Positions 1 through 8,945 of a stretch of 48,975 bases of DNA are shown in pieces. Location: the NCBI GenBank assembly GCA_009695205.1, contig SIBK01000029.1, positions 1 through 48,975 of the forward strand, read 5' to 3'. The stretch comes from Pedosphaera sp. Its GTDB lineage: Bacteria > Verrucomicrobiota > Verrucomicrobiia > Limisphaerales > UBA9464. Both the position numbers and the translations under genes were made by a program. How positions within the stretch are numbered: the stretch's first letter is position 1; every line of letters begins with the position of its first letter. Under the pieces are notes generated by a model. That model did no database searches. It saw only the letters and a program-made list of their open reading frames with translations, and was not told the DNA's origin.

Positions 1-501
1 ATAGGCTTCATTTCCGATCGGTACTACTGTGTGCACGCACCCAGGAGTTTCCTGGATCCGTTCGGCGAGCTCTCCGATCCGACGATCATTGCCAATGCTT
101 TTCGAATCACGGATGCCCAAATCTTTCCATGCGGTGATGACGGCCGCATTGACGTAGACGCCGGCGATGCAGAGGGGACCGAAAAAATCGCCCTTGCCCG
201 ATTCGTCCACCCCGAAGCGCGGGTCGAGCAGCTCCGGATTCAAGACCGTTTCGTAGCCGAGCCGGGCTTCAAGCAAGACACGCGGTTCTAGGATAAATTC
301 GATGAATTCCCGAGTGCCCTTGCCTTGCACAACGAGTTTCCCGCTCTGGTAGAAAACCACGTTGTGATCCTTTTTTGCCCCGGCAAATCGAGCATAGGGG
401 ATCTCTTTCAACTCGTAACCTTCTGTCCGCACGATCCCTTCGAGGGCTTTGGCCTGGTCGGGGTTTAGCTTGCATGTATGGGAATTGAGGATGGTACTCA
501 C
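1..501 (-). CDS. rnhC: Ribonuclease HIII, N-terminal two thirds (gene runs off left edge)
   Basis: Cleaves the RNA strand of RNA/DNA hybrids in the cytoplasm. Reading leftwards from a GTG at 499-501 gives 167 open residues to the window edge. Residues 1 to about 80 look like the small N-terminal substrate-binding (DUF3378) domain that distinguishes RNase HIII from HII. Residues 97-105 read GVDESGKGD, the catalytic DE motif (D99, E100), followed by FFGPL and by the RDSKSI element at 131-136, which is conserved in type 2 RNases H. The GTG is preceded by GGAG nine bases upstream, which decides the start; no ATG in this frame fits. The C-terminal catalytic acids lie outside the window. Identification is firm from the motifs, and only completeness is unknown. 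Confidence 0.88.
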   Translation of the reverse strand, partial: MSTILNSHTCKLNPDQAKALEGIVRTEGYELKEIPYARFAGAKKDHNVVFYQSGKLVVQGKGTREFIEFILEPRVLLEARLGYETVLNPELLDPRFGVDESGKGDFFGPLCIAGVYVNAAVITAWKDLGIRDSKSIGNDRRIGELAERIQETPGCVHTVVPIGNEAY

Positions 502-748
502 GGAATCGTGCTCCGATGCTATCCGCCGATTGGCGGCCGGCAAACCGAAATTCGTTCGTGTCCTTTCGGCAAGCATGCGGGACGGATTTCGGGCGGAGCT
601 GGCAGGCGGAGCGGCAGCAATGAAGCCACGCTCGTTTTCCTCGACTGATTTTCGCCGCCGCCTCGATAGTCTGGCGGGCGTGTCGGACGTATTCCTGAGA
701 TTTCGCGAACGACGAGAAATTCGGGCGGGGATGTGGCCCGTCTGGGAT

Positions 749-961
749 GGTCACACACATTTCCACGACAAACTCGGCGGTATGAGGGTGATCCGTGAGA
801 AAATCGCCCTCCGTTCCGCGCACGACCGATATATCCAGCTCGGGTTCGGAGTCCACACACGGGATGGGTTGTTCCGACCGCAGGAAGTGGGTTCGCGGCA
901 AAACGGATCGCAGCAATTGCATCAGGCGCAGGACCAGGAAACTGTGAAACGGAGATTTAGA
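749..961 (-). pseudogene. Uma2-family endonuclease remnant
   Basis: Uma2 proteins are small PD-(D/E)XK-fold nucleases of uncertain role, often in many copies in cyanobacteria and PVC bacteria. In frame here are a SPFHSFLV segment, then LRSEQPI, DSEPELDISVV and ELVVE-like text (AEFVVEMCVT), which line up in order with the middle of Uma2 proteins, including the acidic D of the PELD segment and the E of the VVE segment. A full member is about 190 residues, but only about 70 are recognisable. No proper start exists and the reading dissolves after VEMCVT. It directly follows the stop of the broken serine hydrolase in the same frame. It is probably a gene fragment left by deletion. The stretch 502-748 between it and the RNase HIII start holds nothing I recognise. 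Confidence 0.6.
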
Positions 962-970
962 CTTTTTCGT

Positions 971-2286
971 CTAGACGAACCCGTAGAGAAGTTCGGTGTT
1001 TTTGGGAATCAGGCCCGCCTCTCCCAGCGCACGATACGCCGCCAGGGCGCGCACTTTCCTGTTATCAAAAAAGACACTGAATTCCTCGCCGAGCAGTGTT
1101 CGGTCGATGCGTCCGGCCTGCAGTTGTCGGAAAATATTCCTGGCGGCATCCACGGTGGCGGGGCTGGAAATCTTTGGCACATCGGCTAGCTCGAGCAGAA
1201 TGAGATCATCCAGGGCCTCGAAAACTTTATTGATCGAGTCCTCGCAATTGGTCAGCACGACTACGGCCGAACGGGTCGCAGGCACCAGGAAATTCCAGGA
1301 GGCAAAGCCACCCACGCCGCCGCTATGGCTGAGTACGACGCGTCCTTTGGCTTGTCAGACGCCGAGACCGCAGCCGTACGCGGTTAACTTGCCGTCGGTC
1401 AGTTTCCGTTGGGTGGTCAGCACCACAAATGATTCCGGGCGGAGCACGGGGCCCTCCATGAGCCCAAGGTCCCATTTCAAGAGATCGAGCGCGGTGGTGC
1501 AAATTCCGCCCGCCGCTCCCGTCCAGCGGCGGCCCTCCGGGATGGCCGCCTCCCATGCTCCCAGCGTGGGTCGCGCATAGCCGCGGGCGTACTCTTCGCT
1601 GGAGGAAATCGGTTCGTAGGTGGTATGGGCCATCCCAAGCGGCTGCAGAATTCGTCCCTCCAGGAACGCACCGAACGATTCTCCGCCCGCCATTTCGACC
1701 ACCCGGCCGAGGATAATGTAACCCGTGTTGCTGTAGGAATATTTTGTCCCCGGCTCGAAGTCGAGGGGGCGGCGGGCGAACCGGCGAATCAAGTCGTCCG
1801 TGGCGATGGTCTTCGCCATGTCGCGGTCGACAAAATCCAGCGGATAATAATCCGGATAACCCGAAACGTGCGGCATCAGGTCCAGCAGGGTGATGTCATG
1901 TGCCCGGGTCAGGTCGGGAAAATAATTGGCCACTTTGTCGTTGACCGAGAGCTTGCCGTCCTCGGCCAGCAGGAGGGCGCAGGCGCAGGTGAATTGCTTG
2001 GTGACCGACGCAATGGCGACGCGCGTTTCCAGGTGACCGGCGTGAGGGTCGCGACGGACGACACGCCATAGCCCTTGGCCAGCTCGACCTTGCCATCGCG
2101 CATCACCACCACGGACAATCCCGGCCAGCCGGCGGCCCTGGCTTGTGCCGGGATAAACGCGTCGATCTTCGCGACCTCGAAGACTTTTGGCGCGATCGGT
2201 TTGGGCGGCGCCGCCGCGGCCGGATCGCATCGGAGAAGCGAGAGAAACGCGGCCAGCGCGAAATGGAAAGGGTGAGGTGAATTCAT
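971..2286 (-). pseudogene. Serine hydrolase (class C beta-lactamase family), broken by a frameshift and an in-frame TGA
   Basis: The family is secreted or periplasmic serine hydrolases related to beta-lactamase class C and DD-peptidases. Start ATG at 2284-2286 gives a signal-like N-terminus (MNSPHPFHFALAAFLSLL). The reading up to GVSSVATLTPVT continues, one frame over, with LETRVAIASVTKQFT, so one base is missing near 2033. The nucleophile motif SVTK, the YSN motif (YSYSNTGY) and the C-terminal HSGG motif are all still recognisable. A TGA at about 1352-1354 interrupts YGCGLGV-stop-QAKGRVVLSHSGG, most simply a glycine or arginine codon mutated to stop. Reading then continues to TAG at 971. Span minus one lost base fits about 437 residues, normal for the family. 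With two independent lesions it is probably non-functional. Confidence 0.82.
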
Positions 2287-2413
2287 TGAATGGAGGAAAT
2301 CGATTTGTAGACACTTCAGGATCAGGTTTAAACGCGCAAACCGCAATCCTTGCAGGGTCAATAACTCGTTTTGCCCTCTAAGAACACCTCGGGAGTGGCC
2401 TATGTCGCAGGGT

Positions 2414-3662
2414 CTACCGACCAAACAGGTGGTTGAAACCGCGCCACGTTCCGGGATTGAGAGTCCGTAGGGACTTTCTTACGTCGGGCATGTGAAGTCC
2501 GCCTCGTTCGAGGTCCCATTGAACAATCAGGCCCAAGTTTTGAGCACCCCGATGTCCGTTGCGGATGGCATCGACCCCGTATCCGAATCCCGCCAGGACA
2601 TGCCAGGAACCGCTCGGTGCGGTCCATGCAAGGCCTCCTCCAATACCGGAATGCCAGTTGCCGGGTTGTTCCAAACCGTCGAGGTAATCCACCCAGGCTG
2701 TGCTTCCGAACATCAACAAGTGAAACTGAGCCGGCAACGGCACGGAATAGTTGGCGGTGATGAGTGAGAATCGTTCGGCGGTGATTTCCTGGAAATAGTA
2801 CCCGGGAAGCATTAGGGGGAATTCTGCAACAAGGGGAAGGGCACCCCCCCAGTCGGTAGGCACTCAAGCGGTCGGGATGCACGGCCATTCCTGCCGTGAT
2901 GCTGAATTCGAATCGTTGGTGGTTGCTAAACGTGTAGGCGACAAGCGCGCGAACCCAAAGCAGGTGGGTTTGTTCCTCAATACTGCGGTCGCGGGAAAAG
3001 CCGTATTCCTGCGAGTCCGTGCGGAATTGTCCCTCGTACCAAGCCGACAACTCCCCGGCGATGGCAGGCTCCATCAGAGGCTCGCGTCCACCCCACCGCA
3101 GCCCTGCTCGCAAATGGTACGCCAGCTTATCGTCCGGAATGACAAAATCGGGGGCGGTCTTCGAATCGGTCGTGTAGGCCGAGTACCGGGCGCTGCTTCG
3201 CAGGATGGCTTGCAGGGGAATCTCGCTGAGCGACGCAGGGGTTCGACCGTCCGGCAGTGGATTAAAAAGGTGATAGAGCGATACACTCGCTTCGCCGCCA
3301 TGGCCGATGAAGGATTCTTCCCGATGCAGCTTGCCTCGCCGAACTTCGGAGAAATTGTCAGCGAATCCACCGCCGGCGACGCCTAGGCCAACGTCTGTCT
3401 GAGGATCGAGGGCACTGGCGATTCCCAATTTGGTGTTGAGGTAGGTAGGCGCCACCGCCGCCCGCAGGGTGAGATTGTCCCGAAAGAATTTTGGTTCGTT
3501 GTGAAAGTAGAAGGCGTACCCGGCGAACGGCCCACGCCCTTCCAAAGGCTGGTTGTACCCAAAATGGACAAGGCGACGGTGCTCCGGATCGATCTGAGCC
3601 TGCAAGTGGGCTAGAAATGACAGCCAGGGCACAAGGATCCACGGCTGAAATTTTCCAGACAT
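2414..3662 (-). pseudogene. Outer-membrane beta-barrel protein, out of frame at a G7 tract
   Basis: An exported protein with an N-terminal hydrophobic signal (MSGKFQPWILVPWLSFLAHLQA) followed by alternating aromatic/polar strands typical of outer-membrane barrels: FAGYAFYFHNEPKF, RYSAYTT, LRAGLRWGG, FEFSITAGMAV, and later WHVLAGFGYGVDAI. It is reminiscent of D15/BamA-type barrels but has no POTRA-like region, so function is unknown. The frame that starts at 3662 is correct to RLSAYRLGG, then needs a step of one base at a run of seven C on the plus strand (2844-2850, G7 in the mRNA). With six G the sequence reads RLGGALPLVAEFPL and continues to the stop at 2414, restoring about 415 residues. 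This could be a real frameshift, slipped-strand variation or a homopolymer sequencing error. Confidence 0.75.
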
Positions 3663-3723
3663 TGACGTTCTTTTCGAGCGAGCCGAACGGGGACGATCTA
3701 GCGAAAGTCGATGGAGTATCTAG

Positions 3724-3751
3724 AAAAAAAAGCGGGAGCCGAAGCTCCCGC
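3724..3751 (-). terminator. Rho-independent terminator of the aldolase gene
   Basis: On the minus strand, GCGGGAGC-TTCG-GCTCCCGC is a perfect 8-bp GC-rich stem with a stable UUCG tetraloop, followed directly by eight T. It begins 20 bases after the aldolase stop codon. It is a textbook intrinsic terminator and also insulates the aldolase from the barrel gene downstream on the same strand. Confidence 0.93.
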
Positions 3752-3771
3752 CAAGAGTTGCATGAACCTCT

Positions 3772-4737
3772 TCAATCGAAAGCGTGTCCGGCGCAGCAGA
3801 GCACGTTGCGAACCTTGTGCCGGACAAGGTCCTTGACCGCTTTGCGTGCGGGTCCGAGGTACTTCCGAGGATCGAACTCCTTCGGTTTTTCGGCCATAAA
3901 CTTGCGAATCGCAGCGGTCATTGCCAGACGGAGGTCGGTATCGATGTTGACCTTGGTGCAGCCAACGCGCCGCGCCACTTCAATGTCTGCCTCGGGAACA
4001 CCGGCGGTGTCCTCACCCAGTTGACCGCCATACTTGTTGATTTCGAGAACGTATTCCTTGGGAACCGAGGAGGCACCGTGAAGAACGAGCGGATAATCGC
4101 CCAGACCGGAATCCAGCAGTGCCCGTTTGATTGCCTTAAGACGTTCAAGATCGAGATGCTGCTCTCCCTTGAATTTGTAGGCGCCGTGGGAGTTTCCGAT
4201 GGCGACTGCGAGGGAATCCACACCGGACTGCCGCACGAATTGAACCGCCTCTTCGGGTTGCGTGTAATGACCGCCCGCGGAGTAATTGCCACCTTCCTCA
4301 CCGTCATCGAATTGGGCGCCGACGAGATGGCCAAGTTCGCCTTCCACCACGCAATTGTGCTTGTGGGCGTAGTCGACGACCTTACGGCAGATTTCGACAT
4401 TCTTTTCAAACGATTCGTGGGAGGCATCGATCATGACGCTCGTGAAGCCTTCATCGATGCACTGCTTGCAGAGATCAAACGTGTCCCCGTGATCAAGATG
4501 AACGGCTAGAGGGATGGTCGAGAGGCTGACAGCCGCTTCGATGAGCTTCTTGAGGTAAACCGGGTGAGCGTAATCACGGGCGCCTCGGGAAATCTGGAGC
4601 ATCACCGGCGCCTTTTCCTCTTCGCAGGCCTCAATGATCGCCTGAGTCATTTCCATGTTGTTCACATTGAACGCACCGAGGGCGTACTTGCCCTTCAGGG
4701 CTTTGGCGAACAAATCGTTGGTATGTGTGAGTGGCAT
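3772..4737 (-). CDS. fba: Class II fructose-1,6-bisphosphate aldolase
   Basis: Zinc-dependent aldolase interconverting fructose-1,6-bisphosphate with dihydroxyacetone phosphate and glyceraldehyde-3-phosphate in glycolysis and gluconeogenesis. It has 321 residues from ATG at 4735-4737. Visible family marks are GAFNVNNMEM near the N-terminus, LDHGD with the zinc-binding His, VMIDASHESFEKN, VEGELGHLVG with a second metal His region, GNSHGAYKF, and HGASSVP for phosphate binding, then VGCTKVNIDTDLR. The longer central loop (FDDGEEGGNYSAGG) is usual in this subclass. An upstream in-frame ATG at 4788 would add 17 residues with no family support, so the internal start is preferred. The gene stands alone, with a 209-base upstream gap containing an AT-rich patch and a strong terminator after it. 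Confidence 0.95.
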   Translation of the reverse strand: MPLTHTNDLFAKALKGKYALGAFNVNNMEMTQAIIEACEEEKAPVMLQISRGARDYAHPVYLKKLIEAAVSLSTIPLAVHLDHGDTFDLCKQCIDEGFTSVMIDASHESFEKNVEICRKVVDYAHKHNCVVEGELGHLVGAQFDDGEEGGNYSAGGHYTQPEEAVQFVRQSGVDSLAVAIGNSHGAYKFKGEQHLDLERLKAIKRALLDSGLGDYPLVLHGASSVPKEYVLEINKYGGQLGEDTAGVPEADIEVARRVGCTKVNIDTDLRLAMTAAIRKFMAEKPKEFDPRKYLGPARKAVKDLVRHKVRNVLCCAGHAFD

Positions 4738-4842
4738 AAAATTCTTCGTCAGTTTTAGGTAGGTGGCCGCGTCCGGGAGGCCGTGCAACCGGGGAATCTA
4801 GGGAAGTTCAACACGGAGGGAAGCGGGTTTTTGTGGAGCCGA

Positions 4843-4910
4843 CTTAAAAATCTATATAACTATATTATGGAAAGAGTTTTATGACATATTTTAGCATCTC
4901 ATTTTTGAGG
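4843..4910 (-). promoter_or_regulatory. AT-rich patch upstream of the aldolase gene
   Basis: A run of very low GC (on the plus strand TTAAAAATCTATATAACTAT and on through ATTATGG and ACATATTTTAGC) stands out in this GC-rich window. It lies 105-170 bases before the aldolase start and 40-100 bases after the serA stop. It holds several TATAAT-like hexamers on the minus strand (TAATAT, TATAGA) but no convincing -35 partner at standard spacing. A promoter or upstream element for the aldolase is plausible. The exact start site cannot be set from sequence. Confidence 0.3.
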
Positions 4911-4946
4911 TCCTCGAGGCGTTGTGGAGTCCGAAATGACATCTGG

Positions 4947-6548
4947 CTACAGGTTTACAACGCGGACCCGAGTAATATTCGGGTTCTCGCGCAGCTCGTC
5001 CAGGCAGGCGGCTGGCGGCGGGCTATCGAGCAGCAGAACGGTCAAAGCTTGTCCTCCTTCCTGATCGCGGCCCAGGCTCATGCTGCCGATGTTCACTTGA
5101 TGGCGGCCAAGAACCGTTCCGACGTGCCCCACGATCCCGGGGACGTCCTTGTTGCTGAGCAGGAGGACGGTGCCGCTGATCGGGATTTCCACCGGCGTGC
5201 TGAACAGTCGGACGATTCGGGGATTATTGGGAGAGCCAAAAAAGGTGCCGCCGGCGGAGACCAATTTCTTTCCACCTTGGAACAGCTGGACGTGCACCCA
5301 TTCATTAAATGTCACGGGTTCTTCGGATTTCTTTTCCTCGACCGTGAGTCCCTGGGCGGCAGCCACAGCCCGTACGTTGACGTTGTTCAGGTCCTTGATC
5401 GCCCCGTTTGCGCCCAGGAAACCACGCAACACAGCACGGGTGACAGGATCGACATTCGGCAGGTCTTTCGCCCGGCCGCCGTAGGTGATATAGATTCGAT
5501 CGGCCTGGCCGGGAGTAACCTGGCCCAGGAGCCGGCCGAGCTTTTCACCTAGGTTGAGGTAGGGTTTCACCTGCTCGTAGGTGCGTGCATCGAGGAACGG
5601 GAGATTGACCGCATTTCGCACTTCGCCGGTTAGCAGGAAGCCTGTGATCACTTCAGCGACCTCGAGGCCGCATTTTTCCTGCGCCTCCTCGGTGCTGGCT
5701 CCGAGATGGGGCGTGAGAATGACGCTCGGCAGCATGCGGAACTTGTGATCCGCCGGGAGAGGTTCAACCGAAAAAACATCCAGAGCCGCTCCGGCAACTT
5801 TGCCGGACTCCAACGCCGCCACGAGGTCTGCCTCATTCACGATCTCCCCACGGGCGCAGTTTACAATGCGCACCCCGGGTTTCATCCGGGCGAACGCCTC
5901 GGCATTCAACATATGCCGGGTCTGGTCGGTGACCGGCATGTGGACGGTAATAAAATCCGACTCGCGATAGAGTGCGTCCGTCTCAGCGACCAGTTCCACT
6001 CCGAGCGCCTTCGCGCGATCCTCCGTCAAGAATGGATCATAGGCGAGCACGCGCATCCCGAACGCGAGCGCCCGCTTGGCGACTTCGGAGCCAATGCGGC
6101 CCATGCCCAGAACCCCGAGTGTTTTCCCGAAAATTTCTGCACCCTGGTACAGCTTGCGATCCCATTTGCCAGAAATCATGGAGGCGTGCGCCTGCGGTAC
6201 CTTGCGGGCCACGGCGCCGAGCATGAAAAACGTGAGCTCGGCCGTGGTAATCGTGTTGCCACCCGGTGTGTTCATCACCACGACGCCACGAGCCGTCGCG
6301 GCCTCCACATCGACGTTGTCCACCCCCACACCTGCCCGCCCGACGACTTTCAACTTCGGCGCCGCCTCGAGCACCCGTGTTGTCACCTTGGTTTCCGAAC
6401 GGACCACCATGGCGTCCACGTCAGAAACCAGGAGTAGCAGTTCCTCCTCGGATAACCGTTTGGGCAGAACGGTTACCTTAAATTCAGGCCGAGCTTTGAA
6501 CAGCTCAATACCACGCGGAGATATTGGGTCGCAAACAAGTATGTGCAT
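4947..6548 (-). CDS. serA: D-3-phosphoglycerate dehydrogenase (long form with ACT domain)
   Basis: Oxidises 3-phosphoglycerate to 3-phosphohydroxypyruvate with NAD, the first step of serine biosynthesis. At 533 residues it is the usual length of the long type. Residues 1-100 form the substrate-binding half. The Rossmann motif GMGRIG is near residue 150. The catalytic Arg is in NCARGEIVNE (about 232), the Glu in DVFSVEPLP (about 260) and the His in TPHLGAST (about 283). After a linker comes the allosteric substrate-binding domain, then a C-terminal ACT domain (VPGIVGHVGTVLGRHQVNI), which in relatives binds serine for feedback inhibition. It is divergently transcribed from the Gfo/Idh gene with a 105-base gap. 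The start at 6548 gives MHILVCDPISPRGIEL, the normal N-terminus. Confidence 0.96.
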   Translation of the reverse strand: MHILVCDPISPRGIELFKARPEFKVTVLPKRLSEEELLLLVSDVDAMVVRSETKVTTRVLEAAPKLKVVGRAGVGVDNVDVEAATARGVVVMNTPGGNTITTAELTFFMLGAVARKVPQAHASMISGKWDRKLYQGAEIFGKTLGVLGMGRIGSEVAKRALAFGMRVLAYDPFLTEDRAKALGVELVAETDALYRESDFITVHMPVTDQTRHMLNAEAFARMKPGVRIVNCARGEIVNEADLVAALESGKVAGAALDVFSVEPLPADHKFRMLPSVILTPHLGASTEEAQEKCGLEVAEVITGFLLTGEVRNAVNLPFLDARTYEQVKPYLNLGEKLGRLLGQVTPGQADRIYITYGGRAKDLPNVDPVTRAVLRGFLGANGAIKDLNNVNVRAVAAAQGLTVEEKKSEEPVTFNEWVHVQLFQGGKKLVSAGGTFFGSPNNPRIVRLFSTPVEIPISGTVLLLSNKDVPGIVGHVGTVLGRHQVNIGSMSLGRDQEGGQALTVLLLDSPPPAACLDELRENPNITRVRVVNL

Positions 6549-6653
6549 ATCCAGGAGCCGACGACGGTAAGCAGGCCGTCCCGGACGGTCAACCGATGGT
6601 AGGGAAGATTGGACCTGCTGCTGAAAGATGTTACAAGCGAGGACACATTACCT

Positions 6654-7949
6654 ATGAATTCACCCCTTACTCGCCGCCGATTTCTCGCTGCTACAGTCAA
6701 GGCCGCGGCCGTGACCCGCATCCTGAGCTATGCCGGGCCCTCCTGGGCCGTATCGCCCAACGAGAAGCTTAACGTCGCCGTCGTCGGGATCCACAACCAG
6801 GGCCGTTTCAATCTCGACAATGTGACCCACGAAAACGTGGTGGCGCTCTGTGACGTCGACGAATCCCTTCTCGCCGAAGCCGCTAAAGTTCATCCCGGGG
6901 CGAAATTGTTCCACGATTACCGCCGTCTCCTCGACGAAAAAAATCTCGATGCCGTGGTGGTGGCGACGCCGGATCATACCCATGCTGTGATAACAGCAGG
7001 CGTGTTATCCAGCGGGCGCCACGCGTATTGCGAGAAGCCGCTCGCCCGGACGATTCAGGAGGCACGGGTCATCACCGACCTCGCACGCAAGCACAATCGG
7101 GTGACTCAGATTGGCACCCAGATTCATGCCGGCGTAAATTACCGGCGCGTCGTGGAGTTGGTGCAATCGGGAGCGATCGGTGAGGTGCGCGAGGTGCATG
7201 TGTGGGTTGGTGGGGGATTCGGAGGCAAGAAACGGCCCACGGAAACGCCTCCGATACCTGCGGGGCTCCACTACGACCTCTGGCTAGGGCCGGCGCCGGA
7301 GCGGCCGTATCATCCGGACTATCTTCCATTCACCTGGCGTAACTGGTGGGTCTTCGGAGGCGGCACCCTCGCGGATCTCGGCTGTCACCACATCGACTTG
7401 TCTCATTGGGCCCTGAATCTCCGCTGGCCGCTACGAGTGAAAGTGGTGGACGGCCCGGCACCGGATCCGGAATGCCCTCCCCCGTGGCTGATTGTCGAAT
7501 ATCAGTACGGGGCACGGGCCCAAAAGCCACCCGTCACCCTCCGCTGGTATCACGGCGACAAGCGGCCTCCCCAGTTTGCCGAAGGACGCCTCCCCAAGTG
7601 GGGCAATGGTACGCTGTTCGTTGGTTCGAAAGGCATGTTGTTGGCGGACTACGGAAGCTATCGATTGTTGCCGGAAACCGATTTCGCCGGATTCACCCCG
7701 CCCGCGCCGTTCATTCCCGACTCCATCGGACACCACCGAGAGTGGACTGAAGCCTGCAAACGGGGAGGCCCTACCACCTGCGCCTTCGACTACTCCGGAC
7801 CCCTGACAGAAACCGTCTTGCTAGGTAATGTGGCCCATCGCACCGGGCGCGAATTGGTTTGGGATCCTGTGCAGCTCCGGGCGTCAAACTGCCCGGAGGC
7901 AGATGAATTCATCCGATTCCAGGGCCGTCCTGGGTGGCGCCTGCTGTAA
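6654..7949 (+). CDS. Exported Gfo/Idh/MocA-family oxidoreductase
   Basis: An NAD(P)-dependent sugar or polyol oxidoreductase family member, 431 residues, carrying a Tat-type signal (TRRRFLAATVKAAAVTRIL) at residues 6-24. The Rossmann start is VAVVGIHNQGRF, followed by ALCDVDE, VVVATPDHTHA and the cofactor/active-site motif YCEKPLA. The second half has WHYHG-type and GGGTLADLGCHHIDL segments, the latter holding the usual active-site D and H. PVC bacteria have large sets of such Tat-exported oxidoreductases, thought to act on sugars in the periplasm with tightly bound cofactor. The substrate is unknown. The start ATG at 6654 places the twin arginines properly; a start at 6609 adds 15 unlikely residues. 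The phosphatase gene follows 20 bases later on the same strand. Confidence 0.92.
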   Translation: MNSPLTRRRFLAATVKAAAVTRILSYAGPSWAVSPNEKLNVAVVGIHNQGRFNLDNVTHENVVALCDVDESLLAEAAKVHPGAKLFHDYRRLLDEKNLDAVVVATPDHTHAVITAGVLSSGRHAYCEKPLARTIQEARVITDLARKHNRVTQIGTQIHAGVNYRRVVELVQSGAIGEVREVHVWVGGGFGGKKRPTETPPIPAGLHYDLWLGPAPERPYHPDYLPFTWRNWWVFGGGTLADLGCHHIDLSHWALNLRWPLRVKVVDGPAPDPECPPPWLIVEYQYGARAQKPPVTLRWYHGDKRPPQFAEGRLPKWGNGTLFVGSKGMLLADYGSYRLLPETDFAGFTPPAPFIPDSIGHHREWTEACKRGGPTTCAFDYSGPLTETVLLGNVAHRTGRELVWDPVQLRASNCPEADEFIRFQGRPGWRLL

Positions 7950-7969
7950 TCACTTGGGGATCCCCGTTC

Positions 7970-8920
7970 ATGGTGTCTTCCCGCCGCGCCGTCATCGACG
8001 TCGGCACCAACTCAGTCAAAGTCCTCGTGGCCGACGTCTCCGGTTCCACGGTGGAACCGGTATGGGAAACGAGCGAACAAACCCGCCTGGGCGCAGGATT
8101 CTACGACGATCACCGGCTTCGAGCAGGTTCCATTGCAGCCACCGCAGACGTCGTCGCCCGCTTTAACAGGGAAGCCCGAAAACACGGCGCGGAGACCGTG
8201 CGAGTCCTTGCCACAAGCGCCACGCGGGAAGCCGTCAATGCCGCTGAACTCCTCAGCGCCATCCGCACCGCTTCAGGTCTTGAGACAGAGGTGATCGCCG
8301 GGGACTTGGAAGCCGAAATGGGTTTTCGCGGTGTGACCACTCTCCCAGTGCTCAAGGTCGGAAGAGCGCTCGTACTGGATGTCGGTGGCGGCAGCACGGA
8401 ATTCATGTTCGGAATTGGAGGGAAACTGGTGTTCCGACACAGCTTTCCCATGGGCAGCGTGCGGCTCTTCGAAAAGCTCCGCCCGTCAGACCCTCCGGGC
8501 GACGTCGGCTTTCATGGGGCGGAAACCTGGCTCCGCGCATGGCTGGAATCGGAAGTCGCACCACGCTTGCAACCTGTGTTTGCGGTTGAAGGCCATCCCG
8601 AACTCGCCATCGGGATCGGGGGGACAACCTCCATCCTTGCACTCATTTACCATGGCAGCAGCGTGTTTGACCGGGACTTGATCGAGCGGACGGTTTTCCA
8701 GGCCGAGGAGTTCCATGCATTGACCCGCCGCCTCTGGTCACTATCCCTTGCCGAACGAAGAACCTTGCCCGGGCTTCCTCCGGAACGGGCTGACGTGATT
8801 CCCACCGGAGCGGCAATCTATTCGGCAGTACTCACTTCATTTGGTATCCTGCGGCTGGCCGCGAGCACACGCGGACTGCGTTTTGCCGCACTCATGGAAT
8901 CCCCCCCACTCTGCCGCTGA
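7970..8920 (+). CDS. Ppx/GppA-family phosphatase
   Basis: Members hydrolyse inorganic polyphosphate or convert pppGpp to ppGpp in the cytoplasm. The 316 residues cover only the two actin-like (ASKHA) domains, so this is the short form without the C-terminal HD-like part. Phosphate motif 1 is IDVGTNSVKVLVAD (residues about 9-22), then VLATSATREAVN, motif 2 VLDVGGGSTEFMFG (about 125), the conserved FPMGSVRL, and IGIGGTTS for the adenosine-type loop. The start ATG at 7970 is preceded by GGGGA at ideal distance. It lies 20 bases after the Gfo/Idh stop, so co-transcription is likely though the functional link is not obvious. Exopolyphosphatase versus GppA cannot be settled from the motifs. Confidence 0.9.
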   Translation: MVSSRRAVIDVGTNSVKVLVADVSGSTVEPVWETSEQTRLGAGFYDDHRLRAGSIAATADVVARFNREARKHGAETVRVLATSATREAVNAAELLSAIRTASGLETEVIAGDLEAEMGFRGVTTLPVLKVGRALVLDVGGGSTEFMFGIGGKLVFRHSFPMGSVRLFEKLRPSDPPGDVGFHGAETWLRAWLESEVAPRLQPVFAVEGHPELAIGIGGTTSILALIYHGSSVFDRDLIERTVFQAEEFHALTRRLWSLSLAERRTLPGLPPERADVIPTGAAIYSAVLTSFGILRLAASTRGLRFAALMESPPLCR

Positions 8921-8945
8921 GACATTTTCGCGACGTTGAAGGGTG

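Noticed and set aside
269..922. A 217-codon open frame on the minus strand as one gene
   Set aside because: Only the first third resembles Uma2. The rest is antisense-like or overlaps the RNase HIII gene in another frame, so it is not one protein.
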